Below are positions 33,517 through 44,175 of a stretch of 64,000 nucleotides of DNA, in pieces. Location of the stretch: assembly GCA_004352715.1 (NCBI GenBank), contig SCFE01000015.1, positions 2,503,067 through 2,567,066 on the forward strand. The letters run 5' to 3'. This stretch comes from Hofstenia miamia. Lineage: Eukaryota > Xenacoelomorpha > Acoela. The notes under the pieces are model-generated. The model had not been told where the DNA came from and made no database searches. It was given only the letters and a program-made list of their open reading frames with translations. Position 1 is the stretch's first letter; each line of letters opens with the position of its first letter. A program made the translations under genes and the position numbers.

Positions 33517-35511
33517 TTGAATGATGCAAAATTGTGCAAATTATTGCTTTGTAAAATACACTGAGCATAACTTTGGCTTCCAGTAATTCACATAATGTCA
33601 AAACAAATGATGCAATATTTTCAAATTTACTAGATTACAAAATTATATGTATAAGGTAACACTTCAAAATGCTTATTATTCTACCTTCAATCACTCTTTA
33701 TAATAGTGGCACTTTTAAGTGACAATGGGCAACTCCGTAGCTAGCCTCTTTCCTTAAAGGAGACTAATTTATCAATATATATTGCTAGATGACACTACAA
33801 TCAGAAAGGCATTGTATAAGACAGCAGAAGAAAGCGTAATATGTGCATTGCGATAATTTCTGCACATGCTTGTTAAAAAAAATAAAGCAAGAACTGCTCA
33901 GATTTTGAATTAATGTTTTACTGAAACTTTAATTCTTTAGAACAATTCAAAATGCAAGCAAATAGGTGTGAATTTAGTAAACGTAAAATTTGAAATTAAA
34001 TTATTTTATATGTTGTTATATCATTTTGTTCCATGGGACTAATTTTGTCAATGGGAATGGTACTCGGACCCAAATGATAAAACTGGAACTTCTACTCATA
34101 ATATTTGCAACATAGAATTTATGTTGATGGAGCATGTCAGCAGAAGATTTCATGAGACAGTTGCCAATAAAATTCGGGTCCTGAAAACAACAAAGAACTT
34201 TGACTGTTTCTTGATATGTGTAAAAATATCTTAAACCTATTGAGGCGTGACATGTGCAAAGTTAGATGTCGATGTGACAGAACCGGGTCGCAGACTAAGT
34301 GTGAAAAAAAGGAGACTCTCTTCTATGACGTGGTGGTTTCAGATTGAGCACACCATTAATAGTTTTTGAGTCATAAGCATTTAAAAGTGTTTATGAGATT
34401 ATGAAAATTTTCAAATATGTGAGGCTGTTAAAGGATAATTCCGAAGAATGGAATAATTTGATAACTTCATTAAAAAACTTTTAAGTAAAATATTTTTAAG
34501 TTACTTGGTGTCAAATCTACAGCTTCGAATACATGTAATAGTTTCCTCACAGTGTATGGTAGAAATTACTGTATTTGCCAAATCTAAAGGAAAATTTAAA
34601 ATTTGATAATTCACTTTTATGTTAACATTAAAAATTGCACAGCTCCTGCACACCTCTATTTAAAATTACCTGGTATTGTGTATGGGTGCAATGTCTAACT
34701 TCTTTTCACTGGAAAAACTTTTCATAGTGCAGAAGGGAGCAGTTTTAAGCACTAAATGGAGGCGCCTAAAAAATTCCAACTGCTCTTAAGCTGCAGTCTA
34801 AACTACATATGAAAGAGAATTAAAAAACTTTAGTATTAAATGAAAACTTGACAATTTAAAAATGTTTACTAGAAAAATAAACCAAAAATTGATCTTCAAA
34901 CATATATTTTGTTCGACAATAAGCTGACCGTTTTGCAATGGTTGCTTCATAAACATTTTGTTTCATCTTTCGAAATTTAGGTTTCACCAAATATTCTAGG
35001 GATGCTAATTTCATATAGGAAATCTTTTAGGGTATGCTTAGCATTTCCTTGGCTACGAGCCTGGCTAAATGACATTTTCTTTCATTTTTGTAATATATTA
35101 TATGCAATCATTCTAGAGAAAACTAAGGTGTGACGAAAATTGTAAGCATTACGTATTTTGTATGATGATAGTATTTCAAAAATCAACAAAAGACTTGCTA
35201 AGAGAAATGTATTAGATCTGAGGATTGAACTTTTCGTAAATTTTGAATTTTTTAGTTATTACGAATTGCTTAAAAGCTCATTCAAGTACGTCTTTAGCGT
35301 AGGACAAAATTCAAAATTTGAAAACTAATCTATTTAATGTGATCAACATCAGCATACTTGGAAATCATACAGAAAAGTTCATTGTACACTGTTAGTTAAA
35401 TAATATTGTGAGTAGTAAAGCAATTTAATTCAAACGTATGATTGCGCAATATGTCGAATGGTGACGAATAAATCTGATGAAAGCAAACATCAAATTTACC
35501 GTTGCTTTCAG
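33517..35511. other. AT-rich DNA upstream of the RNA ligase gene
   Basis: No gene seen. A poor member of the interspersed repeat may lie at about 34200-34260. No TATA box or promoter can be assigned with confidence. Confidence 0.45.
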
Positions 35512-35533
35512 TTCTAGTGTGTAATCTATTAAA
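35498..35533 (+). promoter_or_regulatory. Possible 5'-UTR splice acceptor and start context of the RNA ligase
   Basis: accgttgctttcag (AG at 35510-35511) is a good 3' splice site 22 bases before the ATG at 35534, so the message may have a spliced non-coding first exon. The start context is ATTAAAATGA, with A at -3 as in strong eukaryotic starts. Confidence 0.4.
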
Positions 35534-36604
35534 ATGACCGCAACCACTATCTTTCGAGGCTATAAGCATATGGAAAACTGTTTAGAAAAATCCATTAAAA
35601 AAGCCAAGCATCATTTTCCACCTGCAACAGAATGGGTGGCCACTGAAAAAATTCATGGTACCAACTTTCAAGTAGTTTTTGATGAAAACAATACAATAAC
35701 ATGTTGTTCTCGTCATAGGATACTATCAAAGGATGAAACATTCTTTGATTACCAGGAACTCTTAGGAAGATATGAAAAGAGACTTCGCGATCTTAATGAA
35801 AAGGTCAGGAGCAAATATGATGAAAGGAACTGTTTTGTACGAATATATGGAGAGTTTTTTGGTGGAGGCTATAAGCCTGGAAATCCTAAAGGGGCTATTC
35901 AACATGAAATAATGTATCTTCCCACAAAAGAATACTACTTGTTCGACATTCTTGTCAATGATAAATATATTGATATTGATGATCTTGTAAGCCTTGCCAT
36001 TGAATGCGGGTTTGAATATTATTCAGAAATCGTTGCAACTGGTACACTTGATGAAATATTAGAACTCGATCCGTGTTTTATGCCAAACATACCAAAAAAA
36101 GCTGGATTAAAAGAATTGGAAGGAAATTATGCAGAGGGATATGTAATATTTCCTCGAAAAAATACACACATTGGTACAAAACTCAAACTTAAGAATCCAA
36201 AATATTGTACTATTACTGGTCCCTTGAAACACCCTCCTAACCCTAACAAAAACAAAATAATAAGAAATTATTCAAGTAAAGATGTACAAAATTATCGAAA
36301 GTCAATAGAAGCAATCATTGATGATCATAGAGTAACGTCTGTTTTAACAAAATACACTGACGAGGATTTCAAAGAACTTTGTATTGAAAAACTAGCGAAA
36401 GTAGTAATTGAGGACGCCTTTGAAGAGTTGAAAGAGGATAACGAAGAGTTTGAATCACTGCTGGATTTGCTAAGCGCCAAAATAAAGCACAGACACAAAG
36501 CGATGCTAATCCCTAGTGTCAGCATTATAGTCAGTGATTGGTTGGACAATAGACAAATCATGTGTCAAAGAGCATATAATCCCAATGAGATAGCACCTAG
36601 TTAG
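35534..36604 (+). CDS. T4 Rnl2-type RNA ligase (ATP-dependent), intact and intronless
   Basis: This 356-residue protein of the covalent nucleotidyltransferase superfamily should seal 3'-OH/5'-PO4 nicks in RNA through a ligase-AMP intermediate. All motifs are visible: motif I EKIHGTNF with adenylated Lys39 and Gly42; Arg60 after it (SRHR), where Rnl2 enzymes need an Arg; motif III YGEFFGGG (105-112, Glu107); motif IIIa EYYLFDI (133-139); motif IV EGYV (201-204); motif V TKLKLKN (215-221, Lys218 and Lys220). Residues ~265-345 form a helical charged region (YTDEDFKELCIEKLAK, SIIVSDWL) like the Rnl2 C-terminal domain. Its length is close to T4 Rnl2 (about 330 residues). EKIHGTNF and EGYV point to Rnl2 rather than to Rnl1 or DNA ligases. 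There is no intron or in-frame stop. A decayed RT lies 0.3 kb downstream. Lack of introns suggests retrocopying or acquisition from a phage, virus or bacterium; the host sequence cannot decide which. Confidence 0.93.
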   Translation: MTATTIFRGYKHMENCLEKSIKKAKHHFPPATEWVATEKIHGTNFQVVFDENNTITCCSRHRILSKDETFFDYQELLGRYEKRLRDLNEKVRSKYDERNCFVRIYGEFFGGGYKPGNPKGAIQHEIMYLPTKEYYLFDILVNDKYIDIDDLVSLAIECGFEYYSEIVATGTLDEILELDPCFMPNIPKKAGLKELEGNYAEGYVIFPRKNTHIGTKLKLKNPKYCTITGPLKHPPNPNKNKIIRNYSSKDVQNYRKSIEAIIDDHRVTSVLTKYTDEDFKELCIEKLAKVVIEDAFEELKEDNEEFESLLDLLSAKIKHRHKAMLIPSVSIIVSDWLDNRQIMCQRAYNPNEIAPS

Positions 36605-36777
36605 CACTCAGTAATTTTCATGTTTATATAATGTTTGAAAATCTTTACAATTTTCCAAAGTGCAAACGACAGCAACTTTCGCTTGGCAATTTAACAACGA
36701 GCACCTTTCATATCAATATTTTTTAAAAGTTTGTAACTTATTAATGTTTATTAGAAACATACTATTTAATACAATCA

Positions 36778-36806
<29 letters not shown>
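36778..36806. repeat. (TA)n microsatellite
   Basis: Alternating TA run 174 bp downstream of the RNA ligase stop. Confidence 0.95.
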
Positions 36807-36808
<2 letters not shown>

Positions 36809-36849
36809 TATTTTCTTACCAAATGTTTTGTCTAAGTTATCTGCTTTTA

Positions 36850-37530
36850 GTTTCGAATGTTGCTTCCTTCTCTTAAGTTCTAACTAGTTATCAAGCAAAG
36901 GTCAAGCAGTTTCTGTAGATCACAGGGAGTACCTCAAGATTCTATTAGGGGTTTCCCTCGTTTTCTGATCTTTATAAACGACTTTATTCCTTCTACGTCT
37001 AATCTGTCAAATTGCATGCTACATACAAATGAAACTAGAATATTCTCACCCAATTATATCTGCCTTCACTGTTTTGTGACAGCGGTTCCAAAAGATCTCA
37101 GATTAACTATCTTCGCCTCAATCCCTTAAATCTTAAATAAGTCAATTTCAATTGAAAATTATGATTTTTATTTTCGCTCTAAAGTAAGCACTCAGTTTTA
37201 CCATTTCCTACTTCCTCAATTGGCCCTTCCAAATCATCGAAAAGCAACACACTTTCCTCAATATTTTTTTCCTTTCTACGGGCATGCTTTTTTCTTCCAT
37301 CACAGTTTAATATTTAATTCATACTGTCCTCCTACATCTTTTGTTGTAAACTTTAATAACCTACAGTGAGGTAGGACCATAATGACCCAACAGTCTACTG
37401 GTTTCAAGCAATCTTAATTTGACATTGGGCTACTCCATTTTCCAATACAAAATTACTGCTGTGCTAGAATTTATGGACTATTCTGCTAACGTTTGGTTTC
37501 CTATTTTAGTTTCACTTCATGAATTTTGCT
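36850..37530 (+). pseudogene. Non-LTR reverse transcriptase fossil (palm to thumb)
   Basis: From 36899 the plus strand reads SQGVPQDSIRGFPRFLIF, then INDFIPSTSNLSN. This is the RT block 'SQGVPQGSxLGPxLFxxYINDL' with Gly-to-Asp and Leu-to-Arg changes. The next block, normally FADDT, reads LHTNET, so both catalytic Asp are lost. About 460 bp further, VLEFMDYSANVWFPILV (about 37456) matches 'PxLEYxSxVWxP'. The spacing between the two blocks is as in CR1/Jockey-like elements. No long open frame is left, so it is dead. It follows the RNA ligase gene by 0.3 kb. Confidence 0.65.
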
Positions 37531-37940
37531 GCTGTCATGGTGTCCTCGATTAGCACTTCTCAAAGTTTGTAACAATACATATTAATCTAGGATTGACTTG
37601 TGGTAATTTATCTCATAGGGGGTTGATTCCGTCCATCCTACAAACTTCCTTAAATTTTAGCCTTAATGACTTTTAAAAAAAAATGTATTTTCCCACCGTA
37701 AGCTATCACTAACTTGCAAAGTTTTCCACACAATAAATTGCATTTTTTCACAATGATATTAATCAGTATGGTACTCCATGTACCCAGAATTTGAACAAAA
37801 TCTTGATCTTCTAAATAGTATATGTATGTCTTTGAAAAGTGCTGATTTTGTAACACGCAGTAGGAAAGCAATTGATTTTTTCAAGACAATCTACCCATGA
37901 ATATCATAGTAATTTGCAATTTGATGTGAGAGAGGTAGAG

Positions 37941-38013
37941 ATTTGACACAATGGCTAAAGCACTAAGAGAAATGGTTAGTTTTAGGAGCAATTGTTCTGA
38001 AAATTATTTAGGA
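37941..38013 (+). repeat. Possible decayed tRNA-derived SINE head
   Basis: CACAATGGCTAAAGCACTAA followed about 30 bases later by TTAGGAGCAATTGTTCTGAAA resembles the A-box (TGGCTxAGxxC) and B-box (GGTTCGAAT) arrangement of invertebrate tRNA-derived SINEs, with several substitutions. It does not fold as an intact tRNA. Confidence 0.3.
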
Positions 38014-38187
38014 TAGTCTTTTGTTTCTAATTCAGTAGTTGACGCGGTACAGCTATTCCTCTTCAATTTTACTTAAATTTTGTTTTTTCAATCAAATACT
38101 TGAAAATGTAATTGAGTAAATACTGCCTTCCAAAAGCAAAACAATTTAAGTCCAAATTTCATCTTTAAAATATTTTAAGTTGTTTTG

Positions 38188-38832
38188 ACTAGAGCCCGAC
38201 GCCGATAATAAATTCATCGGCGGCGGCGGTGCCGCCGGCGTATACCACGTATGCTAAAAATGATTAAATTTGATTAAAAAATTGCCTGAATAGGCTTATA
38301 CCGTATCTTACAGGCCCACTCACCGAGTGCACATGAATGAAGCTACAGTTACGGTGTGTATGTAGGCCTATATCAATTTTTTCATATAATCGTTTAGGAT
38401 GGCTAGCCTAATGTCTACTCGTACGTACCGTAATAGGTTTACATGTATACTAATATGTAAAATTTTTTTACTAAATTTATAATACATCACTCCTTCTTCT
38501 CGAGAACCACACTATCACCAACTACAATAGGCCTAAATCAAAGGACAAAATTTCTCGTTGGGACATTTATTCTAATGTGAGCTTTCGGGTACTTTCACCG
38601 GACCGGTCCTCAGGAAAAGTCTTTTTTCTATTGAAGTATTCATAGAAATTGATTCATGTCCACATCGGCCAAGACAAAGACGTCAGTCACGTCACTCTCA
38701 CAACATTCGGTTATGAAAAGTCCTACTTAAATTATATCACAATATGAACGTTTTACGCCGATTGAAATCTACCGCGGCCGCCCCCAAGCAAACCGCCACA
38801 TAGGCCCCGCCGGCGTGGCTTCGGTCTCTAGT
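38188..38832. mobile_element. GC-rich non-autonomous DNA transposon (645 bp) with exact 9-bp target duplication
   Basis: The ends ACTAGAGCCCGACGCC and, inversely on the right, ACTAGAGACCGAAGCC match at 14 of 16 positions. Both flanks are GTTGTTTTG (38179-38187 and 38833-38841). Subterminal GC-rich repeats (GGCGGCGGCGG, GCCGCCGGCG; CCGCGGCCGCCCCC on the other side) contrast sharply with the AT-rich host. A 9-bp duplication suggests a Mutator-like element, although the TAGAG...CTCTA ends also recall hAT. There is no coding capacity. Confidence 0.75.
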
Positions 38833-38841
38833 GTTGTTTTG

Positions 38842-40937
38842 TCTTAGTAGTCCCATGGACTTAAGTTTTTGGGTAAATTATTAGACATCATTTTCTTCAT
38901 TCACATTTCTTTTATTACTATACTAGATAGACTATAAATAGAATAGGTCTGGATCTATAAAATTATGAAAAATTGTATTTAATTTGTTTTGCTTTGGGAC
39001 GGCAGAATATATCATCATACTTACACTCTCAATATTTTATAGATTTCAAACATTCTATTCCATTACATTGATAGAAAATGTATTTATTGAAATATAAAGT
39101 ATTGTAAGATCTGTTGACTGCAGCCAAAATATACGCTATTTTTGCATATTTCTTTAATGTTTCGACCTTTAAAATTTGAACTTATCATGTAGTAGACAAA
39201 GCAGAGTAGTTAATTAAGAATTTAAAAGAATGTTGCACACCTTCTATTTATTTTAGTCTTCAATTGGCGAAAAAGTTAATTTAAAAATAATATCTTGTTT
39301 GGAAACATAGTCGGCACACTGCTCTCATAAACTAAAGCTTAGGACGAAAAAATTCAATGTCCATTGTCAAACTACAAAAAAAAGTCATTTAAGAATTTGC
39401 AATTATATGTAAACTTATCCTGTAAACTTCATCTTGTATATGAATTCTTAAATTTTTCATTTTAATTAAGATTTTGTGCGCTTAAACTTAAGTGACCAGG
39501 TACTTTTTAAGCCTTACTTTTATGGTTATTGAATATTTATTTTTCAAAATGTCTACATCGAATGCGTTAATGGATTTGGAAGTCTCCCTGCATATAAGTA
39601 AATAGATAAAACTCTAACCCCTATAATTACATTAATGATAGGTATGGAGAGAATATAAACCTTTGTTAGAAAATCGTAATTTTCAAAGAAAAATAATTAA
39701 CCAACTCAAATATTTCAAGCACAGCAAAATTCTTAGAATTTCATTCGAAATCGTTCACCAAAAGTAATGTTAATGGTAGGGATCCCAAGCCCGAAATATG
39801 CCAATGTCTTTTTAAATGAAATGTACCAAAATATGTGCTAAATTTTTAATATTGATATGGAAACCGATATCATTGGCTTTTGTACAAAAAATACTACCCT
39901 AATGCCAAGAGTGGGTACTGCTGGAACCGTGCCGACATCTTTAATGACCTTGTCGTGCTCGTGAACACATTAAAACACGAATAAAATATATTTGTTATTT
40001 TGATTTTCTAAATCTATTAATGTGCATATTGAAATCATCGAAAGTTTTGTTTCTTTAACAATTTATTAAACTATTAAAGCAATTTGCTCTAAAAACATTT
40101 TATTCATGAAGGATTAATCTAAGATGCCTTTTAAATTCAAACAAAAATTTGTAGATTTTCGTGCCATGCTAGGCTCATGATTGAATTTTTTTAAATTCGT
40201 GCAGAAAAATCAAGGCACGGTTCCAACACGGATTATAGGCAAAGACGCTAAGATTATACATCATTTGTGGTTAGCAGATGATATTGGGTGTTTGCGACTT
40301 GTAGCATAATATAATATTTCCAAAGATAATACTGCTTTTACCAATGAAAACGAAGATGATGATAACAGTAACTTGCATAAATAAGCAAAAGATGAGCTTC
40401 AAATGCACTTGCATAGCAAATTTGATAAAAAAACTGAAACTTATTTTAGACTGTAAAGCTCGCTGGCATTCGATATTTTCACGAGGCAGAGATTTATCAA
40501 AAGAAGGCATTAATTGACTTAAATATGAAATTGTTAAATACCAATAAAAATGTACAAAAAATTAATGGGTCGATTGTTGTAATGATGCTCAATGTGCGAT
40601 CTATCACATTAACTGAAGCCTTCAAAATATTGCCATTTGTTCAGATTTACCTAGAACAAGAATATCATGATGGTTGTGATCTTTCGAAAAAATATATGTA
40701 AAGTAATTGGAAGGTTAGATCTTCGTAGTGAGAGGAATAGCTTGCACATGTCCTAGGCTTTCTACAAACCAATGATTCTGGCTGTTTAATCAGGCAAACA
40801 ACTAAAAAGTTTATTGTGTACTTGCTGAAGAAAGTGAATTTTCAAACGCATTAGCCAAGAAAACAATTACTACTGCTACGTTATCCGCAATTGCAGATAG
40901 AAATAAAATCTCAACTCCGAATAAATCTATTAGGGTA
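38842..40937. other. AT-rich intergenic DNA
   Basis: No gene supported. A 12-bp inverted pair, TGGAACCGTGCC at about 39922 and its inverse at about 40214, may mark a small decayed element but no target duplication is seen. Parts of 40560-40930 could be the eroded body of the hAT fossil that follows, but nothing is clearly alignable. Confidence 0.4.
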
Positions 40938-41098
40938 CGGTTAGACTACATAATTGGTCACATGTGATCTAGCACATTTAAGCATCGTATGCATAAGGCT
41001 AGTGTTAAACTATGTAATTATAATTGCAATGTAAGGTAGCCACTTACTGGTGATGCGATTTTGTAACTACAATTGCTACCAATCACATAGTCTAACCG
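40938..41098. mobile_element. Small MITE with ~21-bp inverted ends
   Basis: The left end CGGTTAGACTACATAATTGG is matched by the inverse of the right end CGGTTAGACTATGTGATTGG (18 of 20 identical). It is about 161 bp long with no coding content. A target duplication was not resolved. It lies just before the hAT transposase remnant. Confidence 0.65.
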
Positions 41099-41122
41099 AC
41101 TTTACACAGCAGATGCTCGATT

Positions 41123-41392
41123 TTGGGAAGTAGACTACTCAGGCCATTATGTTTGCCGAATTATCAATTGACCAGTTCGGCGCAAAAGAATTACACATTT
41201 TCAGAAATACTTAAAAACTTAGCAGCATGCAATTGGCTCTGCTCCATTCCAGCCACCAGCGTTAAAGTGGAAAGGGATTTATTGTCACAGGATTTTCTTA
41301 ATTCTAAGTCACGAAATAGATTATCTGACGATAATCTAAACAGTCTATGTGTTTTGAAGTGGTACATAACATCCTACAAAAACACTTGTTGA
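41123..41392 (+). pseudogene. hAT transposase C-terminal (dimerisation) remnant
   Basis: A 89-codon open piece reads FSEILKNLAACNWLCSIPAT, then SVKVERDLLSQDFLNSKSRN and RLSDDNLNSLCVLKW. This matches the conserved hAT C-terminus 'IPxSxAxxERxFSxxxxIKxxxRNRLxxxxLxxLxxI', with the Glu-Arg pair retained but the following Phe-Ser lost. No ATG is present at the start of the open piece. Upstream DBD and catalytic blocks were not recovered. It is a fossil, and may or may not be related to the hAT-like MITEs in the window. Confidence 0.65.
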
Positions 41393-41724
41393 CATTTTGT
41401 AATAAATTTATTCATGATAATTTGTAATTGATTAATTTAATTATTAATGATTTCTTCTTTTAAATGTCTTTCAATAGAGTAAAACTTGAAGATATAAGAA
41501 GAATAGGTGTGTATAATAGTAGCATGCCAGGCTTCTGAAACTGCTGCGGGGATGTGATCCCTCTCCCATGGCTCAAGATTTCCGAATTGCTTAATTGTTT
41601 TAAGAAAAATTTTTAACAATGTGCAAATCGGTTTTTCTTTTAACCTTAAGCAGCCTAGTGTGCTTAAACCATCTTCTATCATTTTGAAGAACACACTGTA
41701 TTTCAACATTTACAAAAAATATTC

Positions 41725-42560
41725 TCCAAGACTATTAGCTAATTTGAAAATTGTGAGGCATAGGCAGGTCTATTAGGGTTTCAAAGCCCATGGAAGCACT
41801 TTGAATGCTTCTTGATATGTGCAACGATATACCAAACCAATTTTGGTGCACAAAGTCGAAGGTTGTGGAGCCAAAAGCCAAAAATGTTTAAAATTTTTAA
41901 AAACCATTTTTCCACATTTACAAAGTCTTTCATCAAGCCTATTAGGAAATTGGGAAATCTTGAGCAATGGACATATCTATTAATGAAATTGCTTGAATAT
42001 CATTTTAAGCATTTCTACTAAAGTGTATTGCTGTGTCTAAAGTAATTGAAAATGCCGAATTTTTAAAGGCACCATAAAACTTTTTAAAAAAATCCCTGGA
42101 TTGTTCAAGTTGATAAGGAAAAACCATTTTTCCACATTTACAAAGTCTTTCATCAAGCCTATTAGGAAATTGGGAAATCTTGAGCAATGGACATATCTAT
42201 TAATGAAATTGCTTGAATATCATTTTAAGCATTTCTACTAAAGTGTATTGCTGTGTCTAAAGTAATTGAAAATGCCGAATTTTTAAAGGCACCATAAAAC
42301 TTTTTAAAAAAATCCCTGGATTGTTCAAGTTGATAAGGAAAAACCATTTTTCCACATTTACAAAGTCTTTCATCAAGCCTATTAGGAAATTGGGAAATCT
42401 TGAGCAATGGACATATCTATTAATGAAATTGCTTGAATATCATTTTAAGCATTTCTACTAAAGTGTATTGCTTTGTTTGAAGTACTTGAAAATTCCGAAT
42501 TTTGAAAGGCACCATAAAACTTTTTAACAAAATCACTGTATTGATTAAAGTTAGGAATAC
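41725..42560. repeat. Tandem repeat with a 220-bp period (two identical copies plus diverged ends)
   Basis: Units start at 41901, 42121 and 42341. The first two appear identical over 220 bp, and the third is identical to about 42470 and then diverges. A more diverged unit precedes them at about 41725-41900. The core CCTATTAGGAAATTGGGAAA also occurs elsewhere in the window, so this is a local expansion of an interspersed repeat. Repeated 60-codon minus-strand frames within it are not genes. Confidence 0.9.
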
Positions 42561-42611
42561 AGCAGGCAGTTTGAGGTTAACTAGTTATCTTGTGACATAC
42601 ATGTTTGGTTA

Positions 42612-42614
<3 letters not shown>

Positions 42615-42646
<32 letters not shown>
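42615..42646. repeat. (TA)n microsatellite
   Basis: Alternating TA run after the 220-bp repeat. Confidence 0.95.
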
Positions 42647-43172
42647 AAAATTCCTAAACTTTTTCAACACATAGACCATGCTACAATTTCTTTGATTTTT
42701 GTAGATTTCCTACCATCTAATTATAAAATCCCGTATATTTATTAGTTTAAAATGATTCTTATCTATATTATTATATTTAATTGGAAAATGAAATAAATAA
42801 AAAAATCAAGTTGAGTGTATAACGTCGAATATTATCAAGGAATTTTGAGGATGAGTGCAATCAAAACCTTGGAGAGACTTAACCGTCCCATATCATTCTA
42901 TGCTAACAAAATGAGATGCTAATGGACTACATTACATTTTGCTGTTATATGTAAATAGAATGAGCATCCTTTAAATAGAAGTAGCAATGTATATGTGAAC
43001 AATTAAATGGTAGTAAATTAGGAGATGCATTATAATGCTTTATTATGCTCTGATAGCAAGGTAATTACACTTTTCTGTTTTCTTACTGAATGCAATCATT
43101 AAGAGATCGGTATACCATTTTTCTTCCTTTTTAAATTGCCTTATTACTAAAGCAGTTGTACAGTATTAACAA

Positions 43173-43555
43173 CAGTGGTATCACTGAGGGGGTGCGACCG
43201 CACGGGGCACCAAACGACAAATGAATTTTTTATTTTTCAAAAATAGAAATAAAGTTTATTATAAGCAATTTTAAGCAAATTTGGAATCCCAAGGTTGAAA
43301 TTTGGATACTTTTGGGGTCCCAACATATCAAAATATCTTTAGTAAACAATTTTAGAGAATCTTGGAGGCCCAATAGTTATGCAGGTACAAAATATTTAGT
43401 AAAAAGTATCTAGTATACACCAAAACGGCTACTGAAAATTTAATACATAAAATTGGAGGTGGTGGTAGCGGAGGTTGGGATGTTGGTGAGAGTGGAAGTA
43501 AAAGCCCCGTATTGACATCTCACACCGGGCCCCAAAATTTACAGTTACGCCACTG
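43173..43555. mobile_element. hAT-like non-autonomous element (383 bp)
   Basis: The ends CAGTGG... and ...CCACTG are followed by GC-rich subterminal sequence (GAGGGGGTGCGACCGCAC on the left, CACCGGGCCCCAAAA on the right). The flanks ATTAACAA (43165-43172) and ATTAGAAA (43556-43563) match at 6 of 8 positions, consistent with an old hAT target duplication. There is no coding capacity. Confidence 0.6.
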
Positions 43556-43680
43556 ATTAGAAACTATATATTAATAAGTTACCATAAAATTTATTTTTTA
43601 ATTCTTAAAATGTACCGTTATTATCTAATTTGAATTTTTATTTAATATCTACTCATGTAAACAATCTAAAAAATTAATAA

Positions 43681-43686
43681 TTTATT
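43681..43686 (-). terminator. Poly(A) signal AATAAA of the esterase-like gene
   Basis: TTTATT on the plus strand reads AATAAA on the minus strand, 55 bases after the stop codon of the terminal exon. Confidence 0.5.
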
Positions 43687-43741
43687 TCAAATCACATAGG
43701 TCAATGCATATTTTAAAAATATAAAAATATAAATTTAATCT

Positions 43742-44171
43742 TTACATTTGGCAGCCATTCGCCATATTTGGTTTCGGAAGAGGCCGACTTCTTACCTTAT
43801 GATTGGGTAAGGTCATTTCGGCAGCCGAGTAGACAATTTCGTTCTTATCAGCGTTGTAAGTTGTGTGGTTACCCGAACTGTTATAAATCATGTCCATTTT
43901 CGGAGCTGTATCTTTCAAAAGAGTTTTATATTTGCTGTTAACTCTTCGAAACCGGAGTTTTATCATTACTACAATAATTATTAAAGCAAACACCAAACAA
44001 AGTAAAGCAATAATTGCCAGCAACAGGTACTGAATTATAAGAACGTTATTTGAAGAAGACAAGTTTGAAGATTCCGTTACAAAGGGGAAATCCCTGGTAT
44101 CCGAAATTCGGATATTTTCATTTGGATCGAAATGTCTTTGGGGTGGTGGGGTAGTTGCCTTTTGACAATTA
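43742..44171 (-). CDS. Cholinesterase-like transmembrane protein, terminal exon (stalk, TM, tail)
   Basis: The acceptor tttagatag/TAATTG (AG at 44173-44172) gives the phase needed by the exon at 55887-55991, joining CG/T as Arg. The exon encodes NCQKATTPPPQRHF..., where the Cys sits like the conserved C-terminal disulfide Cys of cholinesterases. A Ser/Pro/Asn stalk of about 40 residues follows, then one hydrophobic segment (about residues 43-70 of this exon) and a 72-residue tail starting KLRFRR, which marks the cytoplasmic side. The tail has four tyrosines, a membrane-proximal SKYKTL that fits the S-x-Y-x-x-L pattern, and RPLPKP, an R-x-L-P-x-P SH3-ligand pattern. It ends NGCQM, so the PDZ ligand of neuroligins is absent. 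A stop and an AATAAA follow. The alternative acceptor tttag/ATAG would give a stop after the preceding exon. Confidence 0.75.
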
Positions 44172-44175
44172 CTAT

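Noticed and set aside
39921-40226. Inverted TGGAACCGTGCC pair about 290 bp apart as a MITE
   Set aside because: Only 12 bp matches, with no target duplication and no further end similarity.
42005-42407. Two identical 60-codon minus-strand frames
   Set aside because: They are products of the 220-bp tandem repeat, not genes.
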